Shown one piece after another: positions 1 to 7,730 of a DNA stretch of 41,680 nucleotides. The stretch is from contig NZ_FNDH01000001.1 in NCBI RefSeq assembly GCF_900100485.1, forward strand, positions 1 to 41,680, written 5' to 3'. Position 1 is the stretch's first letter. Each line of letters begins with the position of its first letter. Source of the stretch: Nitrosomonas sp. Nm132. Lineage in GTDB: Bacteria > Pseudomonadota > Gammaproteobacteria > Burkholderiales > Nitrosomonadaceae. The position numbers and the translations under genes are program-made. The notes under the pieces are model-generated. The model was given only the letters and a program-made list of their open reading frames with translations, did not search any database and was not told the DNA's origin.

Positions 1-81
1 ATAGGCGGGACTGCGTGCAGCACGCGAGGATGAAACCTAGCAGGTAAAGCACCCAGCTATTTTTTCTCGTAATCATCATCA

Positions 82-1020
82 TCACTCCTCTGGAAAGTGA
101 GCTCTTGGGCTTAAAGAGCCTGGCAGTACCCACTCGGTGACTTGCCCCTGTAAACCATGATCAGTCGCTAAATACAGATGAAAGACCTCAGGGGGATCGG
201 TTAAATCCAGACTTGGCGCAAAAATCATGCCCTGCGGTATGCCCGCCAGAGGAAAATCGAAAGTTTTGACCAGCTCGCCCGCCCGGGTTAGTTTGTACAG
301 GAGCCGCTGCTGAGGGTTTATGACATAAAGGTGGTTATCCTCCGGGTTGAAGGCCAAGCCGCGCAACCCGCCCAGGCTGCGGGGAAGAGGGATCTCGGAA
401 ACCGCCGCGCCGGCAAAGACCCGCCCCGGTTTAGGTGTGACGCGTAAAATGCTCGGTCCCTCCGCATCCAACACATAAAGCACGCCATTGCCCGGATCCA
501 GCGTCATGCCCTGGGGATCGACAATCCCGCTGCCTTGCAAGCCGGAGCGTTGGATGCCCTGGGGATTCATCGCATCCAGCGCCTTGCCTTTGATGGCCAG
601 CAATTGCCCGCGCTGCGTATTCAGCAGAAACAAGCGCGAAAGACCGACACCTTTTGCGCCGGTAGAGAGACTGTCAAGAGCCAGGTTGATAGGGTCAGCC
701 GCCTCGAGCGGGGTGAGGGTAATGCGGCCCTTTCCACCGGTAGGCGGCTCTACCAGCGCGACGCCGGGACTGCCTGTCGTTTGATCATTTAATAACAGCA
801 GCGTATGGGAACCGGGTGGAAACCCCATACCCCCTGCACCCAGAAGATCGGATGCATTTTCACCAAAAAATTCCTCCCGGAAAACATGATCGATTTCAAC
901 AATCCGAACTTGTTTCAGCGCTGTTGCAACGGATTGCGCTTTCACTAACGAGCTGTTTCCCAACAATAGTATTGAACTGAGCAAGAAAGTAAGCAATCCG
1001 GAGAATAACGTTTTTTTCAT
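82..1020 (-). CDS. Secreted beta-propeller (NHL/SMP-30-like) protein
   Basis: The 312-residue product starts with a clear Sec signal peptide: Lys-Lys at positions 2-3, a hydrophobic core to about residue 22, and a likely cleavage after VKA-Q near residue 29. The mature part has repeated strand-rich units such as GMTLDPGNGVLYVLDAEG (about 175-190) and GLAFNPEDNHLYVINPQQ (about 222-240). These are the spacing and wording of NHL/SMP-30-type beta-propeller blades. It is therefore probably a periplasmic or exported propeller; the ligand is unknown. No catalytic residues can be named. It stands alone, with no co-directional partner within the window, and its upstream region contains the inverted repeat at 1066-1157. 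It could also be one of the hypothetical repeat proteins that only bind partners. Confidence 0.75.
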   Translation of the reverse strand: MKKTLFSGLLTFLLSSILLLGNSSLVKAQSVATALKQVRIVEIDHVFREEFFGENASDLLGAGGMGFPPGSHTLLLLNDQTTGSPGVALVEPPTGGKGRITLTPLEAADPINLALDSLSTGAKGVGLSRLFLLNTQRGQLLAIKGKALDAMNPQGIQRSGLQGSGIVDPQGMTLDPGNGVLYVLDAEGPSILRVTPKPGRVFAGAAVSEIPLPRSLGGLRGLAFNPEDNHLYVINPQQRLLYKLTRAGELVKTFDFPLAGIPQGMIFAPSLDLTDPPEVFHLYLATDHGLQGQVTEWVLPGSLSPRAHFPEE

Positions 1021-1065
1021 AAATCTCTCCCCTTGTCATAAAAATTTTATAAAACTTTTGTATAT

Positions 1066-1157
1066 TCATCGCACCTCAAAATTCGGTTTATATCATCTCT
1101 CATCCGGCTTTCTCTCAGCGGGAGAAGGTATAGCTGCCGGATTTTGAGGTGCGATGA
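1066..1157. repeat. 92-bp inverted-repeat element
   Basis: The arms at 1066-1086 and 1137-1157 are 21-bp inverted repeats with a single mismatch (TCATCGCACCTCAAAAT plus four more bases). A second, weaker stem-loop (TTTCTC / GGAGAA) lies between them. It is unrelated in sequence to the CCCGAATATTTC family elsewhere in the window. It lies just upstream of the beta-propeller gene. It could be a REP-type or MITE-type element or a transcript hairpin. Only one copy was seen here. Confidence 0.6.
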
Positions 1158-1339
1158 GTGTATTTAAATTAAAGCAATTTTCGCGCCAAATTATGATATG
1201 TGCCTATTATCAATAGGTTATGACCTCAACCAGCCTATTACTCTGGGGAGTTGTAAAGAAAATCGGCAGAAGACAAATGGTGATGGGCAATCTCACATCC
1301 AATTTTTTTATAAAAGTGGACAAATCTCGCTTAACGAAT
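1158..1339. other. Intergenic, no gene recognised
   Basis: This is AT-rich sequence between the inverted repeat and the intron remnant. Short open frames are present but have no convincing start, ribosome site or recognisable product. Confidence 0.4.
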
Positions 1340-2374
1340 AAGACGCCTCCAGTCATTGCTTGTGAGGTACAGTACGTGCCGATCGTTCACGTGACGCGCG
1401 ACACTCTTCATCAGTTCGGCGCGGGGAATGCTGAAAAGTATTGCGACAGGTCCGCAGCGATGACGTGATGATGTCAGAGGTACTAACCCGAATATTTCAT
1501 AAATTGGCACGTGCCCTCACTTGCCTTTTGATTAATAAGAAAGATTTTGCTCAGTCGGGTGTATGAATCACTACACTACTCTTTCTCAAAACTTCCCCTA
1601 TTAATCAAAATCCTGCGTGATCATCACGCGAATTTATGAAATATTCGGGCTAAGCAGACGAAGAACCGCTCGTGCCGCGTCACGCGTTCCACGCTCTGCC
1701 CGGCAGGCGTTATATATGGTACTGGCGCAGAAGATCAGAACGGCCGTTTGTACGACGCGATCCATAATCGTCGGAATCCTCAGGGGGGCACAGCTTGTGC
1801 TGTTAGTCTTCAGTAGCCAGACCTGCTTGACCGCTTCCGGTCAGAAGGTGTTACCGGGGCACCTTCCCTCCATCGGCATTCAGCAATTCTCATTATGGGA
1901 AAAATGTGGAAGATTCCAATTGACTCAAGCCAAGAATCGGTAATCTGGTAGTAAATACTCTATGAGAAATGCAATATTTATTTGTTCGTGTGGATAAGTC
2001 ATATGCATTATTGCGCATAATAAGAGTTGCTGACTGGAATTACCTGACTTTCCCGGCAGCACGGGCCGCTCCGCCCCCCTCGTCGCACCGGATCCGTCCC
2101 TCACGGGCTTCCGGTTGGTCTTGCGCTCGACCATGCCATGATGCCTCCCGTGTTGCGCCTGTTTCCCTCTTTTATGCATGCCGCCCAATACCGCGACGCA
2201 ATCTCAGCTTGCTTTCTTCGCTCGCTTCGACTGATACAACGGCCTTCCCGGAAACCTCGGTGGGTCGGCTTTGCGCACATCCATTTCAGGGTCTGCACGA
2301 TGCTCACTCACGTCGGCCTGTATGCTCGTCAAGTTCCAATAGTACCCTCTACACTGAAGGCTTTAACCGTTTCG
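1340..2374 (-). pseudogene. Group II intron remnant with broken reverse transcriptase
   Basis: Reading the minus strand, 2374 to about 2070 resembles the 5' part of bacterial group II introns and their leader ORF. About 1870-1660 translates as NTF-stop-PEAVKQVWLLK, then PLRIPTIMDRVVQTAV and RDAARAVLRLL. These match the conserved start of the intron RT domain (usual form: RRVWIPK...PLGIPTIRDRVVQ). After repeat copy A (1483-1653) the protein resumes as HVIAADLSQYFSAFP, then, after a frameshift, RAELMKSVARHVNDRHVLYL (usual form: VVDADLSGYFDTIPHAELMKSVARR). The YADD active site, maturase and endonuclease parts were not found. In-frame stops, frameshifts and the insertion make it dead. The RT assignment is strong; that the 2070-2374 part is intron leader is inferred. 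Confidence 0.8.
1483..1653 (-). repeat. Palindromic element copy A, full size
   Basis: Full-size copy (163-bp core, 1487-1649) in reverse orientation. The termini are CCCGAATATTTCATAAATT and its reverse complement. It is flanked on both sides by CTAA in the same orientation (1483-1486 and 1650-1653), the form expected of a target duplication and not of an inverted terminus. It lies inside the group II intron RT remnant and splits its reading frame. Confidence 0.93.
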
Positions 2375-2537
2375 TTAACCCGAATATTTCATAAATTCGC
2401 GTGATGATCACGCAGGATTTTGATTAATAGGGAAGTTTTGAGAAAGAGTAGTGTAGTGATTCATACACCCGACTGAGCAAAATCTTTCTTATTAATCAAA
2501 AGGCAAGTGAGGACACGTGCCAATTTATGCTGGTTAA
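2375..2537 (+). repeat. Palindromic element copy B, right end eroded
   Basis: Forward copy beginning TTAACCCGAATATTTCAT. Its interior matches the family closely, but the right terminus has lost about seven bases: after CCAATTTATG it jumps to CTGGTTAA. It marks the 5' border of the intron remnant and ends 49 bp downstream of the wecA-like stop codon. Together with copy A it places inverted copies around the RT remnant. Confidence 0.9.
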
Positions 2538-2586
2538 TACAGCATATTCCCCATAACCCAGCTTCTTTGTGTCTCTTCGGCGCAAT

Positions 2587-4191
2587 TTACGGCGTCGGGT
2601 CGATTACTTCGTTATTCTCAGGCAGCCTCCTAGTCTCATCTATTTGACAAATCAATGAATTATTTAAAAACACTCTCTTACTCTCAGTATCGGGTTGATA
2701 GCCGAGTGCTTGCTTGCTGAACAAGATTTCAAACCCCAGATGTTTGGAATCAAGCTGACGTCTTTCCGGCAGGCGTGAATAATCCGCTGAGTTTTCTTGA
2801 TTGTTTTGTTTCTGCTCATTTCCTTTATCGCGGACAGTTAATTGACGCAATTGGATGTTAGGTCCATTATCAATGAGTCGTTGCTGGAGCAATGCAATCT
2901 GCCGTTCAAATTCTCCATCTAAAACACCATTTTCAGGTGGCAATATACTTAAAGTCAGTGCATAGCAATCTGAGTGCTGTTTATAGGCGCGCATATAAAA
3001 TTCCATTTTCGGATTAATTTCGTCCCTGATAGCTTGGAATATGGTCCGTATATCCTTAACTGAGTGACTGCCAAAGAAGGCTGTAGAACTAGCTGTAGGC
3101 GCAGTAAACTTTAAACTGGTATCAAATTGAACAAGGAGCCGATTCATCATCGGTATAAAGCGCCACGGTCGCAAGGTTACGTAGAAGTACGCCATATAGG
3201 CAAGAAGAAAACCGACCAGCATTATAAATTCGGATATACCGTGATACCAACCTGCAAGTCCTATCATGCCAAACAGGAAGTGTAATGAAGCAATGAAGAA
3301 AACAACTTTTTGAGGTAGAAAGCCAGCCCGCAATAATAAATGATGCAAGTGATGACGATCTGCTGCAAATGGCGATTTACCCAGCCATATTCGTCGCTGC
3401 ATGACACTTAGTGTGTCCATAAGGGGTACAGCAAATAACCAGATTGCTGTCACTGGTGTCATGGCTAAATCAGAACTTTGCGAGAGATCGATGAATAGCC
3501 AGGCAAAAAGAAATCCGAGCAGCATGCTACCATTATCACCCAGAAAAACTCTCGCACGACGTCGAGAAGCGTAACGAAGGTTGAAATATAAAAAACCTGC
3601 TGTACTACCGGCAAGAGCGATAGCAAGCGTAAGATTAGCTACATCACCGATAATGAACGCAACAGCGCTGATTAGCAGCAGGCTGATAAAAGATAACGTT
3701 CCCGCTAGTCCATCTATACCATCGATCATATTAAGTGCATTGATCCCCCCGATCGTGGCAAAGATAGTGAAGGGAATTGCAAGCAAACCCAGTTCTAGCA
3801 TCAGGTTAGGAACAAGGCCGCCAAGATTGCTGAGCACGACACCGCCACCAAGAATCATGATAAGCGCGACAATCGTCTGAATGATCAAACGTACTTTGTA
3901 ATTAAGATGCTTTAAATCATCCACAAAGCCTGTGGCAAACATGATGCCAGCCCCTAAGCCGAGGCTCAACCACTTGGTTGTCTCCTCGGGTTGGGTATTG
4001 ACCAGCATGATAAGTGTGATTAATAAAGCTAGAAAAATCCCAACTCCGCCGACAAAGGGTGTAGGCGCGTTGTGTTGCTTATGATTCCCCGGATGATCTG
4101 TAATACCGTAAGTAAGTGCGGCTGAAATAGCTAGACGAATACACCCCGCTGCTAACAGCGCATTAAGCATAAAAATTAGCATTTGCTTCAT
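2587..4191 (-). CDS. wecA: WecA/MraY-family undecaprenyl-phosphate sugar-1-phosphate transferase with long C-terminal extension
   Basis: This 534-residue polytopic protein would transfer a sugar-1-phosphate (GlcNAc-1-P in WecA) from a UDP-sugar to undecaprenyl phosphate, the first step of O-antigen or exopolysaccharide assembly, in the inner membrane. Family motifs are all visible: the DDL pair at 91-93, NMIDGIDGL at 154-162, FLGDNGS at 216-222, and the His-rich HHLHHLLL loop at 280-287. About ten hydrophobic segments cover residues 1-350. WecA proteins are usually near 360 residues. The extra 170 residues or so at the C-terminus are soluble and not recognised. Repeat copies B and C flank the gene on both sides. 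The exact sugar substrate cannot be told from sequence. Confidence 0.85.
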   Translation of the reverse strand: MKQMLIFMLNALLAAGCIRLAISAALTYGITDHPGNHKQHNAPTPFVGGVGIFLALLITLIMLVNTQPEETTKWLSLGLGAGIMFATGFVDDLKHLNYKVRLIIQTIVALIMILGGGVVLSNLGGLVPNLMLELGLLAIPFTIFATIGGINALNMIDGIDGLAGTLSFISLLLISAVAFIIGDVANLTLAIALAGSTAGFLYFNLRYASRRRARVFLGDNGSMLLGFLFAWLFIDLSQSSDLAMTPVTAIWLFAVPLMDTLSVMQRRIWLGKSPFAADRHHLHHLLLRAGFLPQKVVFFIASLHFLFGMIGLAGWYHGISEFIMLVGFLLAYMAYFYVTLRPWRFIPMMNRLLVQFDTSLKFTAPTASSTAFFGSHSVKDIRTIFQAIRDEINPKMEFYMRAYKQHSDCYALTLSILPPENGVLDGEFERQIALLQQRLIDNGPNIQLRQLTVRDKGNEQKQNNQENSADYSRLPERRQLDSKHLGFEILFSKQALGYQPDTESKRVFLNNSLICQIDETRRLPENNEVIDPTP

Positions 4192-4290
4192 GATTTTAAT
4201 CTCTCTAGTTAATTTTTCTTTTTCCTCTTGGGGAAATGAGTTGTCCGGAAGTTAATCTGTGCTAATTAATGAGAAAACTAACTTAACCGC

Positions 4291-4460
4291 TTAACCCGAA
4301 TATTTCATAAATTCGCGTGATGATCACGCAGGATTTTGATTAATAGGGAAGTTTTGAGAAGGAGGGGTGTAGTGATTCATACACCCGACTGAGCAAAATC
4401 TTTCTTATTAATCAAAAGACAAGTGAGGGCACGTGCCAATTTATGAACTATTCGGGTTAA
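4291..4460 (+). repeat. Palindromic element copy C, full size
   Basis: 170 bp including TTAA at both ends (core 162 bp, 4295-4456), forward orientation. The right terminus carries the variant GAACTATTCGGG. It ends its left side 99 bp upstream of the wecA-like start codon and points opposite to that gene. Confidence 0.95.
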
Positions 4461-4699
4461 CTCCTTGCAAACAATCGGCTATTGACAAATATGTACAATT
4501 ACGGTCATGAATTGAAACATTTATGTCACGTGTTGTAATAGAAATGTCATATACCCACTCAATTAAATAAGAAGCAAGAAATGTGCCTTGTTTTATTATT
4601 ACTTATAATTCATATTGTTATATATAATAAAGATGAGTCTATGTAAAAATTTTCGACAAAAAATCAGCTAAAAAATATCCCCCGGCAAAGCCGAGGGCT
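4461..4699. other. AT-rich intergenic region with one small hairpin
   Basis: No gene was seen. The only structure is a small GC hairpin at 4679-4697 (CCCCGGC-AAA-GCCGAGG, one mismatch). It may belong to the end of the IS200-like remnant that follows, with repeat copy D inserted next to it. Confidence 0.4.
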
Positions 4700-4755
4700 T
4701 TAACCCGAATATTTCATAAATTGGCACATGCCAATTTATGAAATATTCGGGTTAA
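4700..4755. repeat. Palindromic element copy D, 56-bp form
   Basis: A perfect 56-bp palindrome: TTAA, the 19-bp terminus, GGCACATGCC at the centre, the inverted terminus, TTAA. It equals the right arm of the long element joined to its own mirror image, without the interior. It sits between structures that look like the 3' end of an IS200-type element. Confidence 0.93.
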
Positions 4756-4774
4756 TTTTATGAGCCGCTCAAAG

Positions 4775-4814
4775 CGAAAAAAATGGGGTCGCTTACGCGA
4801 CCCCATTTTTTTCG
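4775..4814. terminator. Strong bidirectional terminator-like hairpin
   Basis: An 18-bp perfect stem, CGAAAAAAATGGGGTCGC (4775-4792), pairs with its complement at 4797-4814 around the loop TTAC. A-tract and T-tract sides give a U-run in either direction. It lies downstream of the IS200 tnpA remnant, which fits a terminator or an IS end structure. Confidence 0.75.
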
Positions 4815-4831
4815 GCTACCTTCAGGTAGCC
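4814..4831. repeat. IS200-type right-end hairpin
   Basis: GGCTACC-TTCA-GGTAGCC, a 7-bp stem, is placed two bases after the tnpA stop codon. A subterminal hairpin here is typical of IS200/IS605 right ends, which TnpA binds as single-stranded DNA. Confidence 0.5.
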
Positions 4832-4833
4832 GG

Positions 4834-5022
4834 TTATCGCCACAGATTCATCTGATCCAAGCGCTTATCTTTTTTCTCCTGGTAGCGTATATATTCCCGT
4901 ATCATTTGTTCATTTTGTCCGACCGTTGACACGAAGTAGCCTCTCGCCCGGAAATGCCGCTCTACAAAGTTACGTTTACGCTCTCTATATACCCGCGCTA
5001 AATGAATCGTGTGCTTGGCGGC
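4834..5022 (-). pseudogene. tnpA: IS200/IS605-family transposase TnpA, C-terminal fragment
   Basis: The last 62 codons of a Y1 (HUH single-strand) transposase. On the minus strand the reading is AAKHTIHLARVYRERKRN, then FRARGYFVSTVG, then IREYIRYQEKKDKR, ending in a TAA. The tyrosine of the REYIRYQ motif is in the position of the catalytic nucleophile. A TGA codon precedes the fragment, and the N-terminal half with the HUH motif is absent, so the element cannot move by itself. Hairpins downstream (4775-4831) look like its right end. Confidence 0.85.
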
Positions 5023-5158
5023 TCACGATCCGAGTTTCGCTGATGGACTCCCGTATATGCCAAACTGCTACTGTCACCCCGACATAGCCTGGAGATTTCC
5101 CGTCATGGGTTAAAATACACTGATCAAAGAAATATGTACGAATACGTAGACGCAGGGT

Positions 5159-6007
5159 TTAATAAATCTCTGGAATCCAGCGCCGGCCGACCATGGTCGT
5201 CTGATCATCATAGGCGCGCTCCGTGATGCGCTTGGGCAGTTTGATCTTCTTGTGCGGTATGCGCTCGTAGGGAATCTGCTTCAGCAGATGCGCAATCAGA
5301 TTCAGGCGCGCGCGCTTCTTGTCGTCCGAATGCACGATATGCCAGGGCGCGAAATCCGTGTCGGTGGCGGTTAGCATCTGGTCACGCGCGCGCGAATAGT
5401 CGTACCAGCGCTCGCGCGAGGGCAGATCCATCGGCGACAGTTTCCATTGACGCACGGGATCATCGATGCGCGCGCGAAAGCGCCGCTCCTGTTCCTCATC
5501 TCCGACTTCCAGCCAGTATTTGAGCAGGAGGATGCCGCTTTCCACGACCTGCTTTTCCACAAATGGCGTTAGCTCCAGGAAACGACGGTGCTGCGCTTCG
5601 GTACAAAAACCCATCACATGCTCCACGCCAGCGCGGTTGTACCAGCTGCGGTCAAAGATGACGATCTCGCCCGCCGCGGGAAAATGCGCCATATAGCGTT
5701 GAATGTACATCTGCGATTTCTCGCGGTCGGTAGGCGCCGGCAAGGCGACGACCCTGAACACGCGCGGACTGACGCGCTCGGCGATGGCCTTGATGACGCC
5801 ACCCTTGCCGGCTGCGTCACGGCCCTCGAATACAATCATGATGCGCTGACCGGTGGCGATGACCCAATCCTGCACGGCGCATAGTTCCGCCTGCAAGTCG
5901 AGTAATCCCTTATCGTAGTCCTTACGTTTCAATTTGGATTTGCCGTGCGTCTCTGCATCCTTCTCTCCAACCTTTTCCGGAGACTCATTGTTATGCCCCT
6001 TTTTCAT
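5159..6007 (-). CDS. ppk2: Polyphosphate kinase 2 (PPK2 family)
   Basis: PPK2 enzymes move phosphate between polyphosphate and nucleotides, often regenerating ATP or GTP from polyP. The 282-residue product has the P-loop GRDAAGKGG at 62-70, a lid-module stretch around 90-110, and the Walker B-like IFDRSWYNR at 117-125. Both are hallmarks of single-domain PPK2. A GTG at 6013 is also possible, but ATG 6007 is preferred because AAGGAG lies nine bases before it. The start overlaps the end of the upstream sulP gene by 17 nt, which suggests translational coupling. It is the last gene of the phosphoketolase operon, where it would add polyP as an energy or phosphate source. Nucleotide preference cannot be read from the sequence. 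Confidence 0.93.
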   Translation of the reverse strand: MKKGHNNESPEKVGEKDAETHGKSKLKRKDYDKGLLDLQAELCAVQDWVIATGQRIMIVFEGRDAAGKGGVIKAIAERVSPRVFRVVALPAPTDREKSQMYIQRYMAHFPAAGEIVIFDRSWYNRAGVEHVMGFCTEAQHRRFLELTPFVEKQVVESGILLLKYWLEVGDEEQERRFRARIDDPVRQWKLSPMDLPSRERWYDYSRARDQMLTATDTDFAPWHIVHSDDKKRARLNLIAHLLKQIPYERIPHKKIKLPKRITERAYDDQTTMVGRRWIPEIY

Positions 6008-7730
6008 GTCCACTCACTCCTTTTAGTAATGAATTGCCATCATCTGCAGCACTCCCCCGTCCCTCCCGCGCCAGGATGGTCTCGACGGCAGAATGGACGG
6101 AAAAGAAAATATTGTCCGCACCGATCTTCTGGCCTAGCCCCATTGGCTGTCCGTACTTGCGCATATACAGCTTCGGCCGCGCCACCACCAGATGCACACC
6201 ACGGATTTTCAATTCGGTGACCAGATCGTCGACGGCCTGTGCGCCAGTACTGTCAAGCTGGCTGATGGATTCCGCGTTGAGCACGAACCAGCGCGGCCTG
6301 GGTTCGGCGCCATCCACCAGAGAGAGTATCCGCACCTTGAAATAATCGGCATTAAAGAACAGCAGCGGCGCATCGAAGCGGTAGATGATCATGCCTGGAA
6401 CGGGCCGGGCGTCCTCCGAAAAACTGAGGTCGTTGTAGCCTTCCAGGCCTGGAACAATGCCCTGCAGCGTATCTGCGGGCCGGTAAATCTTGATGAGCAC
6501 ATTCAGCAACGCCAGCATGATAGCGATCACCACACCCGGCAGCACGCCGATGGTCAGCACCCCTATCGTCGTCAACAAGGACAAACTGAACTCGAAGCGA
6601 TCGATCACGCGCAGACGGCGTATACCGGCCGCATCCAGCAGGCCCCAGGCGGAAAAGATCAGTACCGCGGCCAGCGCCGGGACGGGCAAGTGTCCTAGCG
6701 GTTGTGTCAGAAACAGCGCAACCCCGGCCGTGGCCAACGCAGCAATCACGGAAACCAATTGAGTCTTGCCACCACTGGCATCATTGACCGCCGTACGCGA
6801 GTCGGCGCCAGTCACCGCGAATCCACCGCACAGGCCCGATGCCATGTTGGCAAAGCCGATCGCGCGCATCTCCTGATCGGCATTGATGTTATAGCCATTG
6901 CGCGCTGCAAAGCTACGCGCCGTCAGCATGCCACTGGTAAAGCAGACAATCACCAGGCCGACTGCGCTCATAAAAATGCCTTGTACTCCCTCATAACCGA
7001 GACCCGGGAGTGCGAATGACGGCAGGCCGGACGGAACCTCCCCGACCAGCTTGACCGCGCGCGCATCCAACCCCAACAGAAACACACCCAGACTGGTGGC
7101 CAGCAGCGCGATCAGCGCAGCCGGCGCCCGGGGAAGATAGCGCCGGGTCAGAACCAGCAGCGCCAACGTCGCCAGCCCCACGCCCAGGCTGTAACCATGT
7201 ATCTCGCCGAGGCGTTTGGTCAGTTCCAGCAGCGACGGCCCAAAATCCCGGCTCACCACCGCGATACCCAACAGCTTGCCCAGCTGTCCGGCGATGATGC
7301 TGAGCGCAATGCCGTTGAGAAAACCGATCAGGATCGGGCGCGAGAAGAAATTGACGATGAAGCCCATGCGGGTCATGCCACCGAAGACCATCAGCAGACC
7401 CGCCGTGAGCGCCATGGCAGCCGAGAGCTTCAGGTAATAGTTCAGATCGCCCTCCGCTATCGGCAGCAGCAGCGCAGCGATCATCGCGCAGGTAGCCGCA
7501 TCCGGCCCGAGCACCAGCTGCCGCGACGAACCGAACAAGGCATAAACCAGCACCGGCAGTATGCTCGCGTAAAGGCCGACCTCAGGCGGAAAGCCCGCCA
7601 GGGTGGCATACGCAATCGCCGTGGGCACCTGCACTGCTGTCACCGACAGCCCAGCGACCACATCATGCGTCAACCACTCCTTACGATACTGGCGCAGATC
7701 GCGCAACAACGGTATCCAGTCAGTCAACAT
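5991..7730 (-). CDS. SulP (SLC26) family anion transporter with STAS domain
   Basis: About 579 residues. The N-terminal 420 residues form 10-12 membrane segments with SulP signatures: the opening WLTHDVVAGLSVTAVQVPTA, LVLGPDAATCAMIA, and the FAVTGADSRTAVNDASGG stretch. The C-terminus (about 430-560) is a STAS domain. The family carries sulfate, bicarbonate or other anions as proton or sodium symporters or exchangers; substrate cannot be told here. ATG 7730 is chosen over GTG 7739 because the AAGGG-like site is well spaced from it. The gene overlaps ackA by 11 nt and ppk2 by 17 nt, so it is firmly inside the acetyl-phosphate operon. Export of an acid anion, or bicarbonate or sulfate uptake, is possible. 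Confidence 0.92.
   Translation of the reverse strand: MLTDWIPLLRDLRQYRKEWLTHDVVAGLSVTAVQVPTAIAYATLAGFPPEVGLYASILPVLVYALFGSSRQLVLGPDAATCAMIAALLLPIAEGDLNYYLKLSAAMALTAGLLMVFGGMTRMGFIVNFFSRPILIGFLNGIALSIIAGQLGKLLGIAVVSRDFGPSLLELTKRLGEIHGYSLGVGLATLALLVLTRRYLPRAPAALIALLATSLGVFLLGLDARAVKLVGEVPSGLPSFALPGLGYEGVQGIFMSAVGLVIVCFTSGMLTARSFAARNGYNINADQEMRAIGFANMASGLCGGFAVTGADSRTAVNDASGGKTQLVSVIAALATAGVALFLTQPLGHLPVPALAAVLIFSAWGLLDAAGIRRLRVIDRFEFSLSLLTTIGVLTIGVLPGVVIAIMLALLNVLIKIYRPADTLQGIVPGLEGYNDLSFSEDARPVPGMIIYRFDAPLLFFNADYFKVRILSLVDGAEPRPRWFVLNAESISQLDSTGAQAVDDLVTELKIRGVHLVVARPKLYMRKYGQPMGLGQKIGADNIFFSVHSAVETILAREGRGSAADDGNSLLKGVSGHEKGA

Noticed and set aside
1500..1530. TGGCACG inside the repeats as a sigma-54 -24 box, tempting because rpoN is in the window
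   Set aside because: The GG-to-GC distance to the next TTGC is 15 bases, not the required 10; the match reflects the GGCACGTGCC palindrome of the element.
1617..2404. Several plus-strand ORFs across the intron remnant, some ending in PNIS
   Set aside because: They are antisense to the RT remnant, and the PNIS ends come from the repeats.
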